A DNA stretch of 64,000 bases from Geomonas sp. RF6 (GCF_021044625.1 NZ_CP087999.1:1381001-1445000); one strand, 5' to 3'. Shown: positions 10,901-19,503, counted from the first letter of the stretch. Translations and numbers: made by a program. The notes: generated by a model not told the origin, from the letters alone.

Positions 10901-11817
10901 CCAAGCCGCTGGACGTGGGGCAGGTGGTGCACGACTTCGAGAAGATGCTCGCGCGCATCATTCCTGAGGACATCGAGTTCACCGTGCGCCTCTCCCGTCC
11001 CGACCTGGTGGTGATGGCGGACCGCGGTCAGCTGGAGCAGGTCCTGATGAATCTGGTCACCAATGCGAGGGACGCCATGCCCCAGGGGGGGCGCCTTCTG
11101 ATAGAGGGGTTCCGCACCTCCATGGACCAGCGCTTCATCCACGAGCACGGCTTCGGCAGGGAAGGGAGCTATGCCTGCCTCTCCGTGGTGGACACCGGGC
11201 TCGGGATGGATGAGGAAACGAGGAACAGGATCTTCGAGCCGTTCTTCACCACGAAGGAACTCGGCAAGGGAACCGGCCTCGGCATGGCCATCAGCTACGG
11301 CATCGTGAAGCAGCACAACGGCTTCATCGAGGTGAACTCGCAGCGGGGTGTCGGTACCACCTTCCTTGTCTATCTCCCCCTCATCGAGGAGATGCAAAAG
11401 GAGGACGAGGGGGAGGCGCAGCGCCATGCACCGGCCGGCGGGAGGGAGGGGATCCTTCTTGCCGAAGACGACGCCGCGGTGCGTCAGCTGCACAAGATGA
11501 TCCTGGAGCAGGCAGGGTACCGGGTGGTGGAGGCGCTGGACGGGCAGGACGCCCTGGAGAAATTCGTGGAGCGTCAGGACGAAATCGAGCTGCTGGCGAC
11601 CGACGTGGTGATGCCGAAGCTGGACGGGAAAGCCCTGTACGAGGAGATCAGGAAGGTACGCCCGCGGATCGGCGTCCTCTTCATGAGCGGATACACGAAC
11701 GACATCATGTTCCAGAGGGGATTGGTGGAGGGGGACTTCATCCTCCTCAACAAGCCGTTCACCCCGGGGGAGCTGCTGACGAAGGTGCGCGGCATCCTGG
11801 ACGGAAGTACAGAATAG
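7930..11817 (+). CDS. Hybrid sensor histidine kinase: Cache, four PAS, GAF, HisKA, HATPase, receiver
   Basis: 1,295 aa membrane sensor. TM1 is at about 8-28, a single-Cache-type periplasmic domain lies between, and TM2 is at about 181-200. PAS domains follow at about 215-325, 330-450 and 460-580, a GAF domain at about 590-760 and a fourth PAS at about 785-905. The HisKA box has His933 ([17 protein letters not shown]). The ATPase domain has an N-box ([14 protein letters not shown]) and G-boxes ([17 protein letters not shown]). The C-terminal receiver has acidic EDD and phospho-acceptor Asp1225 in [10 protein letters not shown]. It likely autophosphorylates on His933 and passes phosphate to its own receiver and then to an unlinked partner, since no response regulator adjoins it. 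The ligand is unknown. Only a weak ribosome site is visible before the ATG. Confidence 0.92.
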   Translation: MKVSTRFLYLEVILVAVALATATLCFLFQVKESAQQWALREQAQHLQSFRKLIEEKGSGFRIVNDKLLIGEYVLNGRNELPDAISEVFGGTATIFLGDRRIATNVVNTDGTRAIETVLQGPARTALFSQGRGYRGEALVLGVPSLTAYDPIKTADGETIGALYVGTPKSVYFNMYDRFRKEVVLLAVLLTILFSSVILLLMRLRSKREAELAADELKFRQLFDLQSDAILITDSESGAIVEANTAACRLYGFNRGELVGRPAAELSADGEASLTPGDEGAVCRQRTRSGEVFPAEIRTSSFEWQGRGVTISAIRDVARRERAKDELRESKERLELAVDHARLAQWEYDLATGMFHFNDRFYEVYGTTVGREGSYIVSLDHYLRRFIPAEDAQHVVDQLEAAFSSRDPRHTGQMEHMVVRPNGERRYVVVRYRMGCDPDGRVVKLLGTNQDVTEFRRAEVASRESHHLFRAAFDVIPEYISISTFEDGIFVDVNPGFSRISGYTKAEVIGRSSLEIGLWPVPEIRRQLLQALDEKGFVNGMEGVLRHKDGHLLSVLISAGKVQLQGRSFLFGFVKDITERKRAEDAMSRLNRTLRTLTKCNEALVRAENESQLLHDVCTIVVEEGGHRCAWVAYAESDEKQSVHLAAEAGGSPEYLESLDIVWADTVQGRGPVGTAIRNGKPTYIKDVRTVDSSFAPWRERAEAQGYRSILAVPLFSPVQRGSLNIYSSEADAFDEEEVDLMVQLATDLAYGISALRTRISHQQASQALQITAEEYRSLAATRDQERTLLRGLLDSIPDLIFFKDHSSTYLGCNKAFEYFAGRRERELTGLTDFDLFPEEMARLFREMDRNMMAQRQSRLNEEWVDYPDGRHVLLETLKTPFYDEAGNVRGLIGISRDISERHQAEEERVNLETQLHQAQKMEAVGQLAGGIAHDFNNILTAIMGYSDILANRLEKGSTLAGYAEQVQLATARAAELTSRLLAFSRKQVLRTKPLDVGQVVHDFEKMLARIIPEDIEFTVRLSRPDLVVMADRGQLEQVLMNLVTNARDAMPQGGRLLIEGFRTSMDQRFIHEHGFGREGSYACLSVVDTGLGMDEETRNRIFEPFFTTKELGKGTGLGMAISYGIVKQHNGFIEVNSQRGVGTTFLVYLPLIEEMQKEDEGEAQRHAPAGGREGILLAEDDAAVRQLHKMILEQAGYRVVEALDGQDALEKFVERQDEIELLATDVVMPKLDGKALYEEIRKVRPRIGVLFMSGYTNDIMFQRGLVEGDFILLNKPFTPGELLTKVRGILDGSTE

Positions 11818-11851
11818 CCGCTGCTATTTGTCGCGCCGATGACCGGAAAAA

Positions 11852-11880
11852 GGCCCGCAGCTCATGCCGCGGGCCTTTCC
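11852..11880. terminator. Rho-independent terminator between convergent genes
   Basis: A 7-bp perfect GC stem (GGCCCGC / GCGGGCC) with a 10-nt loop is followed by TTT on the plus strand and preceded by an A-run that acts as a T-run on the minus strand. It lies just after the hybrid kinase stop and beyond the end of the convergent DUF1318 gene, so it can serve both. Confidence 0.8.
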
Positions 11881-11908
11881 ATTTCCCTGATCCGACCCCT
11901 GATAAGGG

Positions 11909-12577
11909 CTACTTCTGGACCCAGCGCCCGTTCTCCAGCTGCATCCACCACCCCGGCTTCGCCGCCTCCCGTTTAGTGTCGGCAAAGGTGGAGGCGGCCT
12001 TTCCCATGACCTGGTCGATGAGAGCCTTGCTCTCCTTTTGCTTGTTGAGCTTCACGATCGCCTTCGCCATGCTCGCCACGACCGTCTTGCGGCTCTCGTT
12101 CTCCGACTTCACCAGCGCCTCGTCCGTATCGACCGTCTTCGCCTTGTCGCGCACCGTCACCAGACCCTGCTTCGTGAGCCCGACGGCACCGCTGTCAAAG
12201 AGCTGGTTCAGCCGCGGCAGCCTCTTGTTCATCTCGTCGTAAGCCTTCAGCACCTCCGGCATGCTGGAGAGCTCGACGGCGAGGGCCTCGGCATCGCTGT
12301 CGGCGGCATGCGCCTCGGAGACGGTGAAGAGCCCGATGACTTCCCGCCTCAGGCTGCTCTGCGGTTTCTCCTCCGGCCTTGCACCCGGCGCCGACTGCGC
12401 AGGGGGCGTCTCCTGGGTTGTCGGATGCTCGCCGTCCTTCAGGAGCATCTCGTCGAGCGACTTGTATGCTTCCTTTGCCGCCTTTTCCGGGAAGTACACG
12501 TTCACCGTTATCACGGCGCACGCACAGAGAAGCATGCATCCTCCCGCCACCAGCCATCTCATGAGCTTCATATTCAT
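11909..12577 (-). CDS. DUF1318 (YdbL-like) lipoprotein
   Basis: 222 aa. The start is the ATG at 12577, 5 nt after GGAGGTGGAG-type sequence; an upstream GTG overlaps the ribosome site and is unlikely. A lipoprotein signal ends in LLCAC, followed directly by the family hallmark VITVNVYFPEKAAKEAY. A low-complexity Pro/Glu region at about 50-75 leads to a helical C-terminal half ending in WWMQLENGRWVQK. DUF1318 proteins are periplasmic and often sit with YnbE/YdbH-type AsmA systems. Here the gene stands alone, and the AsmA-like gene at 20647-22269 is distant. Biochemical role unknown. Confidence 0.85.
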   Translation of the reverse strand: MNMKLMRWLVAGGCMLLCACAVITVNVYFPEKAAKEAYKSLDEMLLKDGEHPTTQETPPAQSAPGARPEEKPQSSLRREVIGLFTVSEAHAADSDAEALAVELSSMPEVLKAYDEMNKRLPRLNQLFDSGAVGLTKQGLVTVRDKAKTVDTDEALVKSENESRKTVVASMAKAIVKLNKQKESKALIDQVMGKAASTFADTKREAAKPGWWMQLENGRWVQK

Positions 12578-12723
12578 CTCCACCTCCGCATCCTGGTAAA
12601 AGCCACTGAGGACTATACCACCCCGTTTACATATGGAAAGCCTGCAAAGGTGCTACAGATTTTCCGTGTCGTGACGATAAGAAGAGGACGCTTCCCAGCG
12701 AACGTTACCCCGAGTGAGAGACA

Positions 12724-13104
12724 ATGGAAAAAAGAAAGTTCCACCGCATTCGCCTCACCGCGCGCTGCGCCCTGACCCATAACGGGATCACCTACCACGG
12801 CCACACCGAGAACATGTCGCTAAACGGCGCCCTCATCAGCTTCTCGGACGGCATAATCGTCCCGAAGGGGGAGGAGTGCGTGGTCCTCGTCTTTCTCGAT
12901 GACGAGGAGGCCCCGCTGCGCCTGGTCGTGGAGGTGGTGTACTCCTTCTATACCATGCTGGGAACGAAAATTGTACAGGTAGATGAAGAGACCCAGGCGC
13001 GCCTTGTCGCCGTGGTGGAGAGGGTCACTGACGAGCCGGAGAAGCTTAAGGAGGAGATTGAGCGGATGAAGGAGAGTATTGCCCGTTACCTCGCCCCCGC
13101 TTAA
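12724..13104 (+). CDS. PilZ domain protein (c-di-GMP receptor)
   Basis: 126 aa, essentially one PilZ domain. The N-terminal RxxxR-type element is visible in RKFHRIRL, and the second c-di-GMP motif (N/D)xSxxG as NMSLNG at residues 29-34. Both binding elements are present, so ligand binding is likely. The last 35 residues form a charged amphipathic helix. It is divergent from the DUF1318 lipoprotein gene. Output could be motility, pili or polysaccharide control; context does not say which. Confidence 0.9.
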   Translation: MEKRKFHRIRLTARCALTHNGITYHGHTENMSLNGALISFSDGIIVPKGEECVVLVFLDDEEAPLRLVVEVVYSFYTMLGTKIVQVDEETQARLVAVVERVTDEPEKLKEEIERMKESIARYLAPA

Positions 13105-13231
13105 GTAGAGGGTGCGAAGAGCGCCTGGAGATACCGTACCGGAGGCCGTCTCTTCCTTTCCTTATGTGAGCGGTGTGAAGAGCGGCCTCGATACTAATTC
13201 GTAAAGAATCACGTGAATCTTTGGCAGCAAC

Positions 13232-13453
13232 CTACTGCTCTTCAGCATTGCTTCTCTTGAAGAGAAAATCGTAGTCCCTTTGTCCCGGGCGCTTCAGAGG
13301 TACCTGTTTTTTCCTTATTTGATCACGCCCGACATAGGCCCACCCGTCAGAGCGCTGGAAGGCAATGACTTTTTTTTCCCTGATAAGGTAATCGAGCCCG
13401 TAGGAAGGGACTGTTCCTTCTTCACCATTGGCAAATATGACTTTAAGCATCAT
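13232..13453 (-). CDS. Small conserved protein of unknown function
   Basis: 73 aa if it begins at the ATG-ATG pair at 13453, which follows a GGGGTAG box by about 6 nt. A TTG at 13483 is an in-frame but weaker alternative. The sequence starts MMLKVIFANGEEG and has a patch SDGWAYVGRDQIR, then a basic tail (KRPGQRDYDFLFKR). No signal peptide, membrane segment or catalytic motif is visible. The aromatic/basic composition would suit a nucleic-acid or ligand-binding fold, but this is speculation. Confidence 0.6.
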   Translation of the reverse strand: MMLKVIFANGEEGTVPSYGLDYLIREKKVIAFQRSDGWAYVGRDQIRKKQVPLKRPGQRDYDFLFKRSNAEEQ

Positions 13454-13792
13454 AACGCCTACCCCATAATCAACCCGGTGCAAAAACTACAACTCACCTC
13501 CAGATCAAATGACGCAGCGACCAGATGACTGAGTCATTTTAACGCAGCGAAATACCGGTACACAAGCTAAATTGCATCCATACAGGGGGAAGAAGATTCA
13601 TCACCTGCGGCGTCCCGAAGGCGGATTGGCGGGTGGCGAGGGAGCTGCAGGTCATGGTCACCTGCACGCAACGTCAGTGAAGTTTCTTTCATCTCTAATT
13701 ACAGGATAGCAGCGAGTGGGAGGGGAGTCAAAAGGTGGTGTCGGAGGAGAGGCGCGCCGCGGGAGTAAGAACCGACGCTGCTGCAAAATGAA

Positions 13793-13826
13793 AGGCCCGC
13801 CATAGGGTAGGCGGGCCTCTTTTTTC
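13793..13826 (+). terminator. Strong Rho-independent terminator
   Basis: A perfect 9-bp stem AGGCCCGCC / GGCGGGCCT with an 8-nt loop is followed by CTTTTTT. No plus-strand gene precedes it within 650 bp, so it may end an unannotated small transcript. It could also stop read-through from the minus-strand small membrane genes, where its downstream sequence is also T-rich. Confidence 0.75.
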
Positions 13827-14057
13827 TTTGGTTTCGTTTCACCCTTTTCCAGGGTATCTCGGGCGGTCAGTGACGCCGAGCCTCAACAACGGTCATGTTT
13901 TATGAAGCCTCATTGTGTGAGATCTCTCGATAAATGGTCCCTCCTTTGTCCGAGATTCTGATCCAGGTAGCTACCTGAGTAAAATATAGCATCACCAACC
14001 GGCGAATTACAGTCTGGTGCAAAATTTTTTTTACGGCTATACTCCGGAAGTTACGCC

Positions 14058-14081
14058 GGAAAGGCCGCAGACGGCCTTTCC
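14058..14081 (-). terminator. Hairpin downstream of the lmo0937-like gene
   Basis: A perfect 10-bp inverted repeat GGAAAGGCCG / CGGCCTTTCC with a 4-nt loop, about 20 nt past the stop codon of the small membrane protein gene. No clean T-run follows, so efficiency is uncertain. Confidence 0.5.
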
Positions 14082-14102
14082 GCCTCGTCCCATCTTACCC
14101 GT

Positions 14103-14252
14103 CTATAACGGTCTCCTCCCCTGTACCAGGTTCACTACCACCACGATGATTGCGATTACCAGCAGTACGTGGATAAAGCCGCCAAGGGTGTAGCTGGTAA
14201 CCAGCCCGAGAAGCCAGAGTACCAGCAGTATTGCCACGAGCGTCCACAACAT
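14103..14252 (-). CDS. lmo0937-family small membrane protein
   Basis: 49 aa starting MLWTLVAILLVLWLLG and ending NLVQGRRPL, with a GGAGG box 7 nt upstream of the ATG at 14252. Two hydrophobic helices (about 4-18 and 26-42) are separated by TSYTLGGF. This matches the short lmo0937-type family often found beside general-stress genes. A longer overlapping frame in the same DNA gives an arginine-rich product and is not real. Function unknown; membrane stress tolerance is a guess from context. Confidence 0.85.
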   Translation of the reverse strand: MLWTLVAILLVLWLLGLVTSYTLGGFIHVLLVIAIIVVVVNLVQGRRPL

Positions 14253-14382
14253 GGTTCGTCCTCCGATGCGGTTTTACGGCACCCCTGGGGGCACCCACCG
14301 TGATTCATTCTGTCTCGCCTGCGCGCTGCCCAGGCTACGTTGACCTGCCTTCACCTACCGCGCCGCCGCAGCTATCTCAAAA

Positions 14383-14574
14383 TCACTTCCCCACCCGTAT
14401 GTTGGAGAGGAAATCCAAAAGCCCGAACAGGTTCAAGAGCCACAGTACAACGGCTATCACCACTACGGCATTGAGTATGGACTTTATCGATCCTGCCATC
14501 GGTATGAACGAGTTCACGAGCCAGAGAAGTACGCCGACCACTATGAGGACCAACACCACATGCAACAGGGACAT
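14383..14574 (-). CDS. Thivi_2564-family small membrane protein
   Basis: 63 aa from the ATG at 14574, preceded by TTGGAGG 8 nt upstream. The sequence MSLLHVVLVLIVVGVLLWLV, then NSFIPM, then a second helix (LNAVVVIAVVLWLLNLF) is the typical two-helix pattern of this family. It shares orientation with the lmo0937-like gene 130 bp downstream. A TTGACA box lies at 14719-14724 on the same strand, but no -10 at 16-18 bp is convincing. Function unknown. Confidence 0.85.
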   Translation of the reverse strand: MSLLHVVLVLIVVGVLLWLVNSFIPMAGSIKSILNAVVVIAVVLWLLNLFGLLDFLSNIRVGK

Positions 14575-14773
14575 GGCCTGCACCTCCAACGCTGTGACAG
14601 CGGACATCGCTCAAGACCCGCCCGGCGTCTCTTCGGGCCGACACCTATACACCGTGCCGCAAGTCGTAAGCGCGACATAATTACGCGATATTATTAGTGT
14701 ATACTCCAACGCCACCCTGTCAAGCATTTGACCCCGCGCCGCAGGGGGCGGCAGTCACGGCGCGGGGGAAGCG

Positions 14774-15637
14774 TCACCCGCCGACGATGGTGCCGCCATT
14801 CGGATGCAGGATCTGCCCCGTCATGTACGATCCGCCGTCCGAGGCAAGGAAAACGTAGCTGTGGGCGATCTCCGACGGCTGACCCGCCCTCTTCAGCGGC
14901 ACGTTCTCACCGAATTTCTCCACCTTCTCGTCCGGAAAGGTCGCAGGAATGAGTGGCGTCCAGACAGGACCCGGGGCGACACCGTTGACCAGTATCCCGC
15001 GCTCCGCGAGGGAGAGGGCAAGCGACCTGGTGAAGGCGACGATCGCCCCCTTTGTGGAGGAGTAGTCGAGGAGCATCGGGTTCCCCTTGAAGGCGGTGAC
15101 GGAGGTCGTGTTGATGATCCGCCCCCCCTCGCCGAGGTGGCGCAGCGCGGCTTTGGCCATGAAGAAGTAGGCAAAGATGTTCGTCCTGAAGGTCCGCTCC
15201 AGCTGCTCCGCCGTTATCTCCTCGAGCTTCGTTGCGTAATGCTGCTCCGCCGCGTTGTTGACGAGGATGTCCAGCCGTCCGAACTCCCGCGCCGTCTTCT
15301 CCACGATATCGCTGCAAAATGACTCGTTACCGACGTCGCCGGCGAAGGTGAGGCAGCGTGCGCCCGATTTCTGCACCATCTCCTTTGTATCCCTCGCGTC
15401 CTGCTCCTCCTCGAGGTAGGCGATCGCCACGTCCGCCCCTTCCCGGGCAAAGGCGATCGCCACCGCCCTGCCGATACCGCTGTCCCCCCCCGTGATGATC
15501 GCCACCTTCCCCTTCAGCTTTCCTGTCCCGCGATACTCCTGCTCACCGGAGTCGGGAGGAGGGGTCATCTTCTGCTCCACCCCCGGCTGCTCCTGGCGCT
15601 GTGCCGGGAACTCCTTTTTCTCTTCGCCTTCTGCCAT
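14774..15637 (-). CDS. Short-chain dehydrogenase/reductase, stress-type (YhdF/YghA-like)
   Basis: 287 aa; the ATG at 15637 follows AGGGAGGAAGGTG. A polar N-terminal extension of about 40 residues (EKKEFPAQRQEQPGVEQKMTPPPDSG) precedes the Rossmann domain, as in the YhdF/YghA subgroup. Visible motifs are TGGDSGIGRAVA (cofactor loop), NNAA, the catalytic Ser in TTSV, YSSTKGA (Tyr-x-x-x-Lys) and a PGPVWTPL loop. It is an NAD(P)-dependent oxidoreductase with unknown substrate. The subgroup is commonly induced by general stress, which fits the surrounding genes. Confidence 0.88.
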   Translation of the reverse strand: MAEGEEKKEFPAQRQEQPGVEQKMTPPPDSGEQEYRGTGKLKGKVAIITGGDSGIGRAVAIAFAREGADVAIAYLEEEQDARDTKEMVQKSGARCLTFAGDVGNESFCSDIVEKTAREFGRLDILVNNAAEQHYATKLEEITAEQLERTFRTNIFAYFFMAKAALRHLGEGGRIINTTSVTAFKGNPMLLDYSSTKGAIVAFTRSLALSLAERGILVNGVAPGPVWTPLIPATFPDEKVEKFGENVPLKRAGQPSEIAHSYVFLASDGGSYMTGQILHPNGGTIVGG

Positions 15638-15869
15638 CACCTTCCTCCTTCCCTCCGGCGCCAACGCGCCGTATTACCTAAGAAAAGTATAGATGGGGCC
15701 AAATGCTGCCGCAACACGTCCGGGCCTCCCTTCCTCCCCGGTACGGAGGTTGAAACTTTTCCGTCGCTGATTACAGTTTATGCGTGCCAGCAGCGCCTTA
15801 TGCGCCGTAATCCCCCACACTGCGTGCCAGGGGAGGAAGGAGTTTCATCGCTGGCGACAGGGGAGCGGC

Positions 15870-16967
15870 ATGGACCTGAAAATTTATCTAGCGATCATTG
15901 CGGCTCTCGCCACTGCGGTGGCAGCCGGTGCGGCCGCCTACCTCGCAGCCCCCTTTGCCAGCCCTCTCGCGTGGGCCCTCATTATCGGGATAGCCACGAT
16001 GCCGCATTACCGGCGCCTCCATGCTGCGACCGGCCGCCGTCCGCTCCTCTCTGCGACGGCAATGACCCTTCTCATCATCCTTGGCCTCATTCTCCCCCTC
16101 GCCGGCCTCTTCTTTCTCATAGAGGAGAATGCTGCAGACTGGCTGAAGGAGAGCCAGCAGCTCTTCAACTCCCTCACCGCGCTGAAAGGGGGGACCTTCC
16201 TGAAAAAGATGCCATTCGCAAAGCCGGTCATCTCCCTCGGTGCCCGGGTGGGGATAGACATAACGGGGCATGTCGCGAAACTCGCCGCGGGGATATCCCA
16301 CTACCTCCTGGAGGCGGTGACGAGCGCGCTGAAAAACCTCGCCGCCCTCCTCTTCGCCCTGGCACTGATGCTCTTCATCCTTTTCTTCGTCTATCGTGAC
16401 GGAGACGCGGTGGTGACGGCCGCCATGAGGCGCTGCAGCGGACACAGGGAACGCGTCCTCTTCTATCTTTCGGAGATCAGCTCCACCACGAGTGCCGTCG
16501 TTGTCGGCACCCTATTCACCTGTCTCGTGCAGGGGGGGCTTGCGGGAGTGGGCTACTACGTCGCCGGGACGCCCCTTGCTGTCCTTTGCGGGGTTCTTAC
16601 CGCTGCCGCCGGGCTCCTGCCGGTTGTCGGCTCCGCCGTCATCTGGATTCCCCTGGTGGCGTACCTCGGATTGCGCCGCGAATACCTTCACGCGCTCCTT
16701 CTCTTCCTCTGGTGTCTCATAGTAGTCGTCGCCATAACCGACAACGTCATCAGACCGCTCGCGGTGGGAGCTAAGGGTGGGAAAATTCCTGCACTTGCTG
16801 TCGTTCTGGGCGCAGTTGGAGGAGTCATGACCATGGGGGTATTGGGGCTTCTGGCAGGCCCCATCGTCTTCGTCCTCCTCGTCGTCGTCTGGCGAGACTT
16901 TACCGGTACCGCTCCCGGCGAGGAGCCCCCCCCGCCTCCTGCCTCCCTCGACGACGTCTCCCTCTAG
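15870..16967 (+). CDS. AI-2E family transporter (PF01594-type membrane permease)
   Basis: 365 aa. The ATG at 15870 follows AGGGGAGCGGC; upstream in-frame codons give a polar, non-family extension. About eight transmembrane helices are visible. Pairs at the N-terminus (YLAIIAALATAVAAGAAAYL; LLSATAMTLLIILGLILPLA) are followed by a soluble segment at about 95-150, then a hydrophobic half with the family-typical GxLPVVGSAVIWIP loop and a final VLLVVVWRDF helix. Members of the family export autoinducer-2 or act as Na+/H+ antiporters. The substrate here is unknown. Confidence 0.85.
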   Translation: MDLKIYLAIIAALATAVAAGAAAYLAAPFASPLAWALIIGIATMPHYRRLHAATGRRPLLSATAMTLLIILGLILPLAGLFFLIEENAADWLKESQQLFNSLTALKGGTFLKKMPFAKPVISLGARVGIDITGHVAKLAAGISHYLLEAVTSALKNLAALLFALALMLFILFFVYRDGDAVVTAAMRRCSGHRERVLFYLSEISSTTSAVVVGTLFTCLVQGGLAGVGYYVAGTPLAVLCGVLTAAAGLLPVVGSAVIWIPLVAYLGLRREYLHALLLFLWCLIVVVAITDNVIRPLAVGAKGGKIPALAVVLGAVGGVMTMGVLGLLAGPIVFVLLVVVWRDFTGTAPGEEPPPPPASLDDVSL

Positions 16968-16981
16968 CCACCCGCGTACCG

Positions 16982-17093
16982 TCGTAGGTAGCGTTGCCGG
17001 CCGGGATAAGCCGCAGGCGCTCCCGGCGCTCGCCTCCGGCGTCTCCTTGCTGCACGAGCGTTGCCGGAAACGCTGCGCTTATTCCGGCCTACG
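16982..17093. repeat. REP-like palindromic element
   Basis: Single imperfect inverted repeat of the same family as the 6.7 kb array, in the opposite order. It opens with CCGGGATAAGCCGCAGGCG and closes with GCTTATTCCGGCCTACGG. It lies in the intergenic space after the AI-2E-type gene. Confidence 0.8.
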
Positions 17094-17134
17094 GTCGCCC
17101 TGCCTACGGTCGCCCTGGAGTTGCGCCGTCCGAA

Positions 17135-17172
17135 GAAAAAAAAAGCAGTGGTTCCGCGGAGGGGACCACTGC
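17135..17172 (-). terminator. Terminator of the Gly/Ser repeat protein gene
   Basis: An 8-bp stem GCAGTGGT / ACCACTGC, read on the minus strand, is followed by ten T residues (nine A residues plus one at 17135-17144 on the plus strand). It is about 60 bp past the stop codon. Confidence 0.8.
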
Positions 17173-17229
17173 CTTCAGGTGAGATCTTGCACCTTCATCT
17201 ATACGCTCACATCAATAAATCCTAGCAGA

Positions 17230-17934
17230 TCAGTAGTTTTTGTAGCTGCCACCCGTCCCGCCCATGGGCGCTTTCTTGTGATATTTATCCTTCTTCGCGC
17301 TCGAGTAGCTCCCCATGGTGCCGCCAGGGCTGCTGCTTCTCATATCCTGATCACTCTGAACGTCGCTACCCCTGTAGCTGCCACCGCTCGAACCGGTTCC
17401 GGTCGAGCCGCCAGTCCCGCTGCCGCTGTACGGGTCGCTTTCGCTCCACCCTCCCGTTCCGCTCCCGTGGTACACGTCGCTGTCGCTGCCGGTGGAGCCG
17501 CCGCTGCCGCTCCCTTTGTACATGTCGCTGTCGCTGCCGGTTGAGCCGCCGGTGCCGCCTCCCTGATACAGGTCTCTGTCGCTGCCGGTGGAGCCGCCGG
17601 TGCCGCCCCCCTGGTACTGGTCTCTGTCGCTGCCGGTCGAGCCGCCGGTGCCGCCTCCCTGGTACAGGTCTCTGTCGCTGCCGGTCGAGCCGCCCGCCCC
17701 GCTTCCGGACATGCTGCCGCTCCCGCTGTAACCGGTCGTCCCGCCCTGGTTCACATCGCTCCCCCTATACGCACCCGGGGAGCTGCCGGACGTGGTGTTG
17801 TCGTTACCTATGGTGGTATGGCTGGCCCCGCTTGAAGTGTCAGTGTAGCCACCCATTGAGCCTGCGCCGAAGGCAAATGCTGAAAGAGCGACGAGAGCCA
17901 CAGCGGCAAATATCATCCGCTTTACTGTTTCCAT
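17230..17934 (-). CDS. Secreted Gly/Ser/Asp-rich tandem-repeat protein
   Basis: 234 aa with an N-terminal signal peptide (KRMIFAAVALVALSAFAFGAG). The mature part is low-complexity and contains at least five 16-residue repeats of the form GGGTGGSTGSDRDLYQ, mirrored in the DNA as 48-bp units at about 17,470-17,700. More diverged repeats (SDSDVYHGSGTGGW) flank them. The C-terminus ends in Lys/Tyr-rich KKDKYHKKAP. No enzyme motif is present. Regular Tyr and Asp in a Gly/Ser background suggests an exported flexible, possibly cation-binding or matrix protein (inference). A good promoter lies upstream and a strong terminator downstream, so it is monocistronic. Confidence 0.8.
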   Translation of the reverse strand: METVKRMIFAAVALVALSAFAFGAGSMGGYTDTSSGASHTTIGNDNTTSGSSPGAYRGSDVNQGGTTGYSGSGSMSGSGAGGSTGSDRDLYQGGGTGGSTGSDRDQYQGGGTGGSTGSDRDLYQGGGTGGSTGSDSDMYKGSGSGGSTGSDSDVYHGSGTGGWSESDPYSGSGTGGSTGTGSSGGSYRGSDVQSDQDMRSSSPGGTMGSYSSAKKDKYHKKAPMGGTGGSYKNY

Positions 17935-17994
17935 GCTGGTCCTCCCTTCTTGGGTTGTGTGCGCTCCCTTTGGTTAGCGCAAGGTTATAAAGGT

Positions 17995-18022
17995 ACTATA
18001 ACAATTTTCCCTCTTGTTTCAA
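17995..18022 (-). promoter_or_regulatory. Sigma70-like promoter of the Gly/Ser repeat protein gene
   Basis: On the minus strand, TTGAAA (18017-18022), a 16-nt spacer and TATAGT (17995-18000) form a near-consensus promoter about 60 bp upstream of the start codon at 17934. Confidence 0.6.
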
Positions 18023-18110
18023 GCAACGCATTGCTTTTTCGCGGCAAAAAGCTCCGGTGCAAACTGTAGTTTTGTGCGCTGGCTCACTTACAGTTTTCCT
18101 CGCCTCCTAT

Positions 18111-18135
18111 ATTGTCTAACAATCTTTTGGACAAT
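18111..18135 (+). promoter_or_regulatory. Inverted repeat upstream of the DUF922 gene
   Basis: ATTGTC and GACAAT half-sites are separated by 13 nt, 40 bp before the start codon at 18176. The position suits an operator or mRNA 5' hairpin; the regulator is unknown. Confidence 0.4.
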
Positions 18136-18175
18136 TCTACATTGCCAATGATCACGAGGCAGGAGGAAAAGAAGA

Positions 18176-18838
18176 ATGGTAGTACGCTCGACGCTGTTAT
18201 TTATTGCCACGCTCTTTTTTGCATCACCGATTCTCGCTGACAATCTTTTGCAGACTGCGCCAATCACAGTAGCTAAAATTAGTGAGAGTGAACAAAATCC
18301 GATGCCACAGAAGAAGCTGGACGTTTCCCACGAACTGATGGTGAAAGAGAATTATCAATATTATGACATTAATGGCTCAGATCCGGATAACCTCCTGCAT
18401 CAGATGAGGGAGAAAGGGACCAAGTGGAATGACGGAAAGGTGTATGCCGCCCTCACCACCTGGGACATCAGCTATCACTACGATGTCGCCGAAGACAACG
18501 GGAAGTACTCACTGAAGTCGATCGCGACTGACGTGGACATCGTGTTCCACCTCCCGAAGAGGGCGACCCCGAGCGGGACAGACCCCATTGCAGAGATGTG
18601 GAACAAGTACTACGAGAACCTGAAGATCCATGAGTTCGGCCACAAGGACCTGGCAGTGAAAGCCGCGGCGGACATCAACACCTCCCTCGCCTCCCTGGGC
18701 AGCTTCGACAGCAGCAAGGAACTGGAAGAGCGTGCGAAGTCCCTGGTCCATGAAAAGCTGAAGCGCCTGCGGGACGTGCAGGTCGACTACGACGACGAAA
18801 CCCAGCACGGTGAAACGCAGGGGGCGATACTGCGCTAG
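18176..18838 (+). CDS. DUF922-type secreted zinc-dependent protease
   Basis: 220 aa, ATG preceded by AGGAGG. A signal peptide (residues 1-21, ending ILAD) is followed by a domain in which a YYDINGSDPDNLLHQMREKG segment precedes the zinc motif HEFGH (His152, Glu153, His156), flanked by KIHEFGHKDLAV. This is the typical arrangement of DUF922 predicted Zn-proteases, acting in the periplasm or outside the cell. Substrate unknown. It is monocistronic, with a terminator just downstream. Confidence 0.85.
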   Translation: MVVRSTLLFIATLFFASPILADNLLQTAPITVAKISESEQNPMPQKKLDVSHELMVKENYQYYDINGSDPDNLLHQMREKGTKWNDGKVYAALTTWDISYHYDVAEDNGKYSLKSIATDVDIVFHLPKRATPSGTDPIAEMWNKYYENLKIHEFGHKDLAVKAAADINTSLASLGSFDSSKELEERAKSLVHEKLKRLRDVQVDYDDETQHGETQGAILR

Positions 18839-18889
18839 CCGCCGGCGCACAGCTCACAAGATTGCCGGAAAACGGACGATGCAAAAAAA

Positions 18890-18920
18890 GGGACTCTCCC
18901 GCTTTCGAGAGTCCCTTTTT
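18890..18920. terminator. Bidirectional terminator
   Basis: A perfect 9-bp stem GGGACTCTC / GAGAGTCCC with an 8-nt loop, A-run before and T-run after. It separates the convergent DUF922 and hemerythrin genes. Confidence 0.85.
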
Positions 18921-18949
18921 CCGTCTCCACCCATCACCTCGCGTGCCCT

Positions 18950-19477
18950 CTACTTCGGCGCATCGAGCCCCGCCCGGTGAGGATCGCTGCCGCTTCTTAC
19001 CCCTACAAAGTGCGCCTCAATCCCGCGCAGCTGTTCCTCTCCCAGTACCCTCAACGCCACCGGGAAGAGATCCTTCTCCTGCAATTCCACATGCACCTCA
19101 ACCAGGCGCCTTAGCACCAGTGCCTTCGGTCTCCACCGCTCGTCATCCAGTGCCAGCGCCTTGAAGCCCCCGATGGTGAAGGTAGCAACGCGGTGCAGCT
19201 CGTAGCTTTCCAGCACGAGGCCGCGAGCCTCCTCGTGCTGCTCCAGAGCGGTGTACAGAAACCTCTCCTCCCCCTCGAAGTGCCTCTGCACCCCTTCCTC
19301 GATCCGGTTGAAGAGAGAGAGCATCTTGTCGAGCTCCCCTTTGCCGCACTCGGCGACCCGGTCGAAGAGATCGAGGATCTCCCGGTGATCGCGCCTCAGC
19401 AGGTCCAGCAGGGGCTCACCCCTTCCTGCGGAGTCACCCGTCCCGGCCGCTCTGGCTGCATCGTCTCCGGCTGTCAT
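18950..19477 (-). CDS. Hemerythrin (HHE) domain protein
   Basis: 175 aa, cytoplasmic. After a polar N-terminal stretch of 20 residues comes a four-helix HHE bundle with iron-ligand-type residues: DHREI (about 30), HFEGEE (about 66), ELHRV (about 93) and HVELQEKDLF (about 128). Such proteins carry a di-iron site and bind O2 or act in nitrosative or oxidative stress. It lies 26 bp downstream of the GSP17M-like gene and is probably co-transcribed with it. Confidence 0.88.
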   Translation of the reverse strand: MTAGDDAARAAGTGDSAGRGEPLLDLLRRDHREILDLFDRVAECGKGELDKMLSLFNRIEEGVQRHFEGEERFLYTALEQHEEARGLVLESYELHRVATFTIGGFKALALDDERWRPKALVLRRLVEVHVELQEKDLFPVALRVLGEEQLRGIEAHFVGVRSGSDPHRAGLDAPK

Positions 19478-19503
19478 TGCGCCTCCCGGCGAACGCCCTG
19501 AAG

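Larger units (their letters stand above)
13454..14102. other. Intergenic region with terminators and a 14-bp palindrome, no gene seen
   Basis: No coding frame with a credible start is visible across about 650 bp. It holds two hairpins (listed separately) and a perfect 14-bp palindrome CAGGTAGCTACCTG at 13964-13977. The palindrome could be an operator or chance. AT-rich sequence at 13977-14035 may hold promoter elements. A small RNA ending at the 13793-13826 terminator is possible but not demonstrated. Confidence 0.5.

Noticed and set aside
14095-14298. 67-codon frame overlapping the lmo0937-like gene
   Set aside because: Arg-rich product with no family features. The other frame encodes a recognisable two-helix membrane protein with a good ribosome site.
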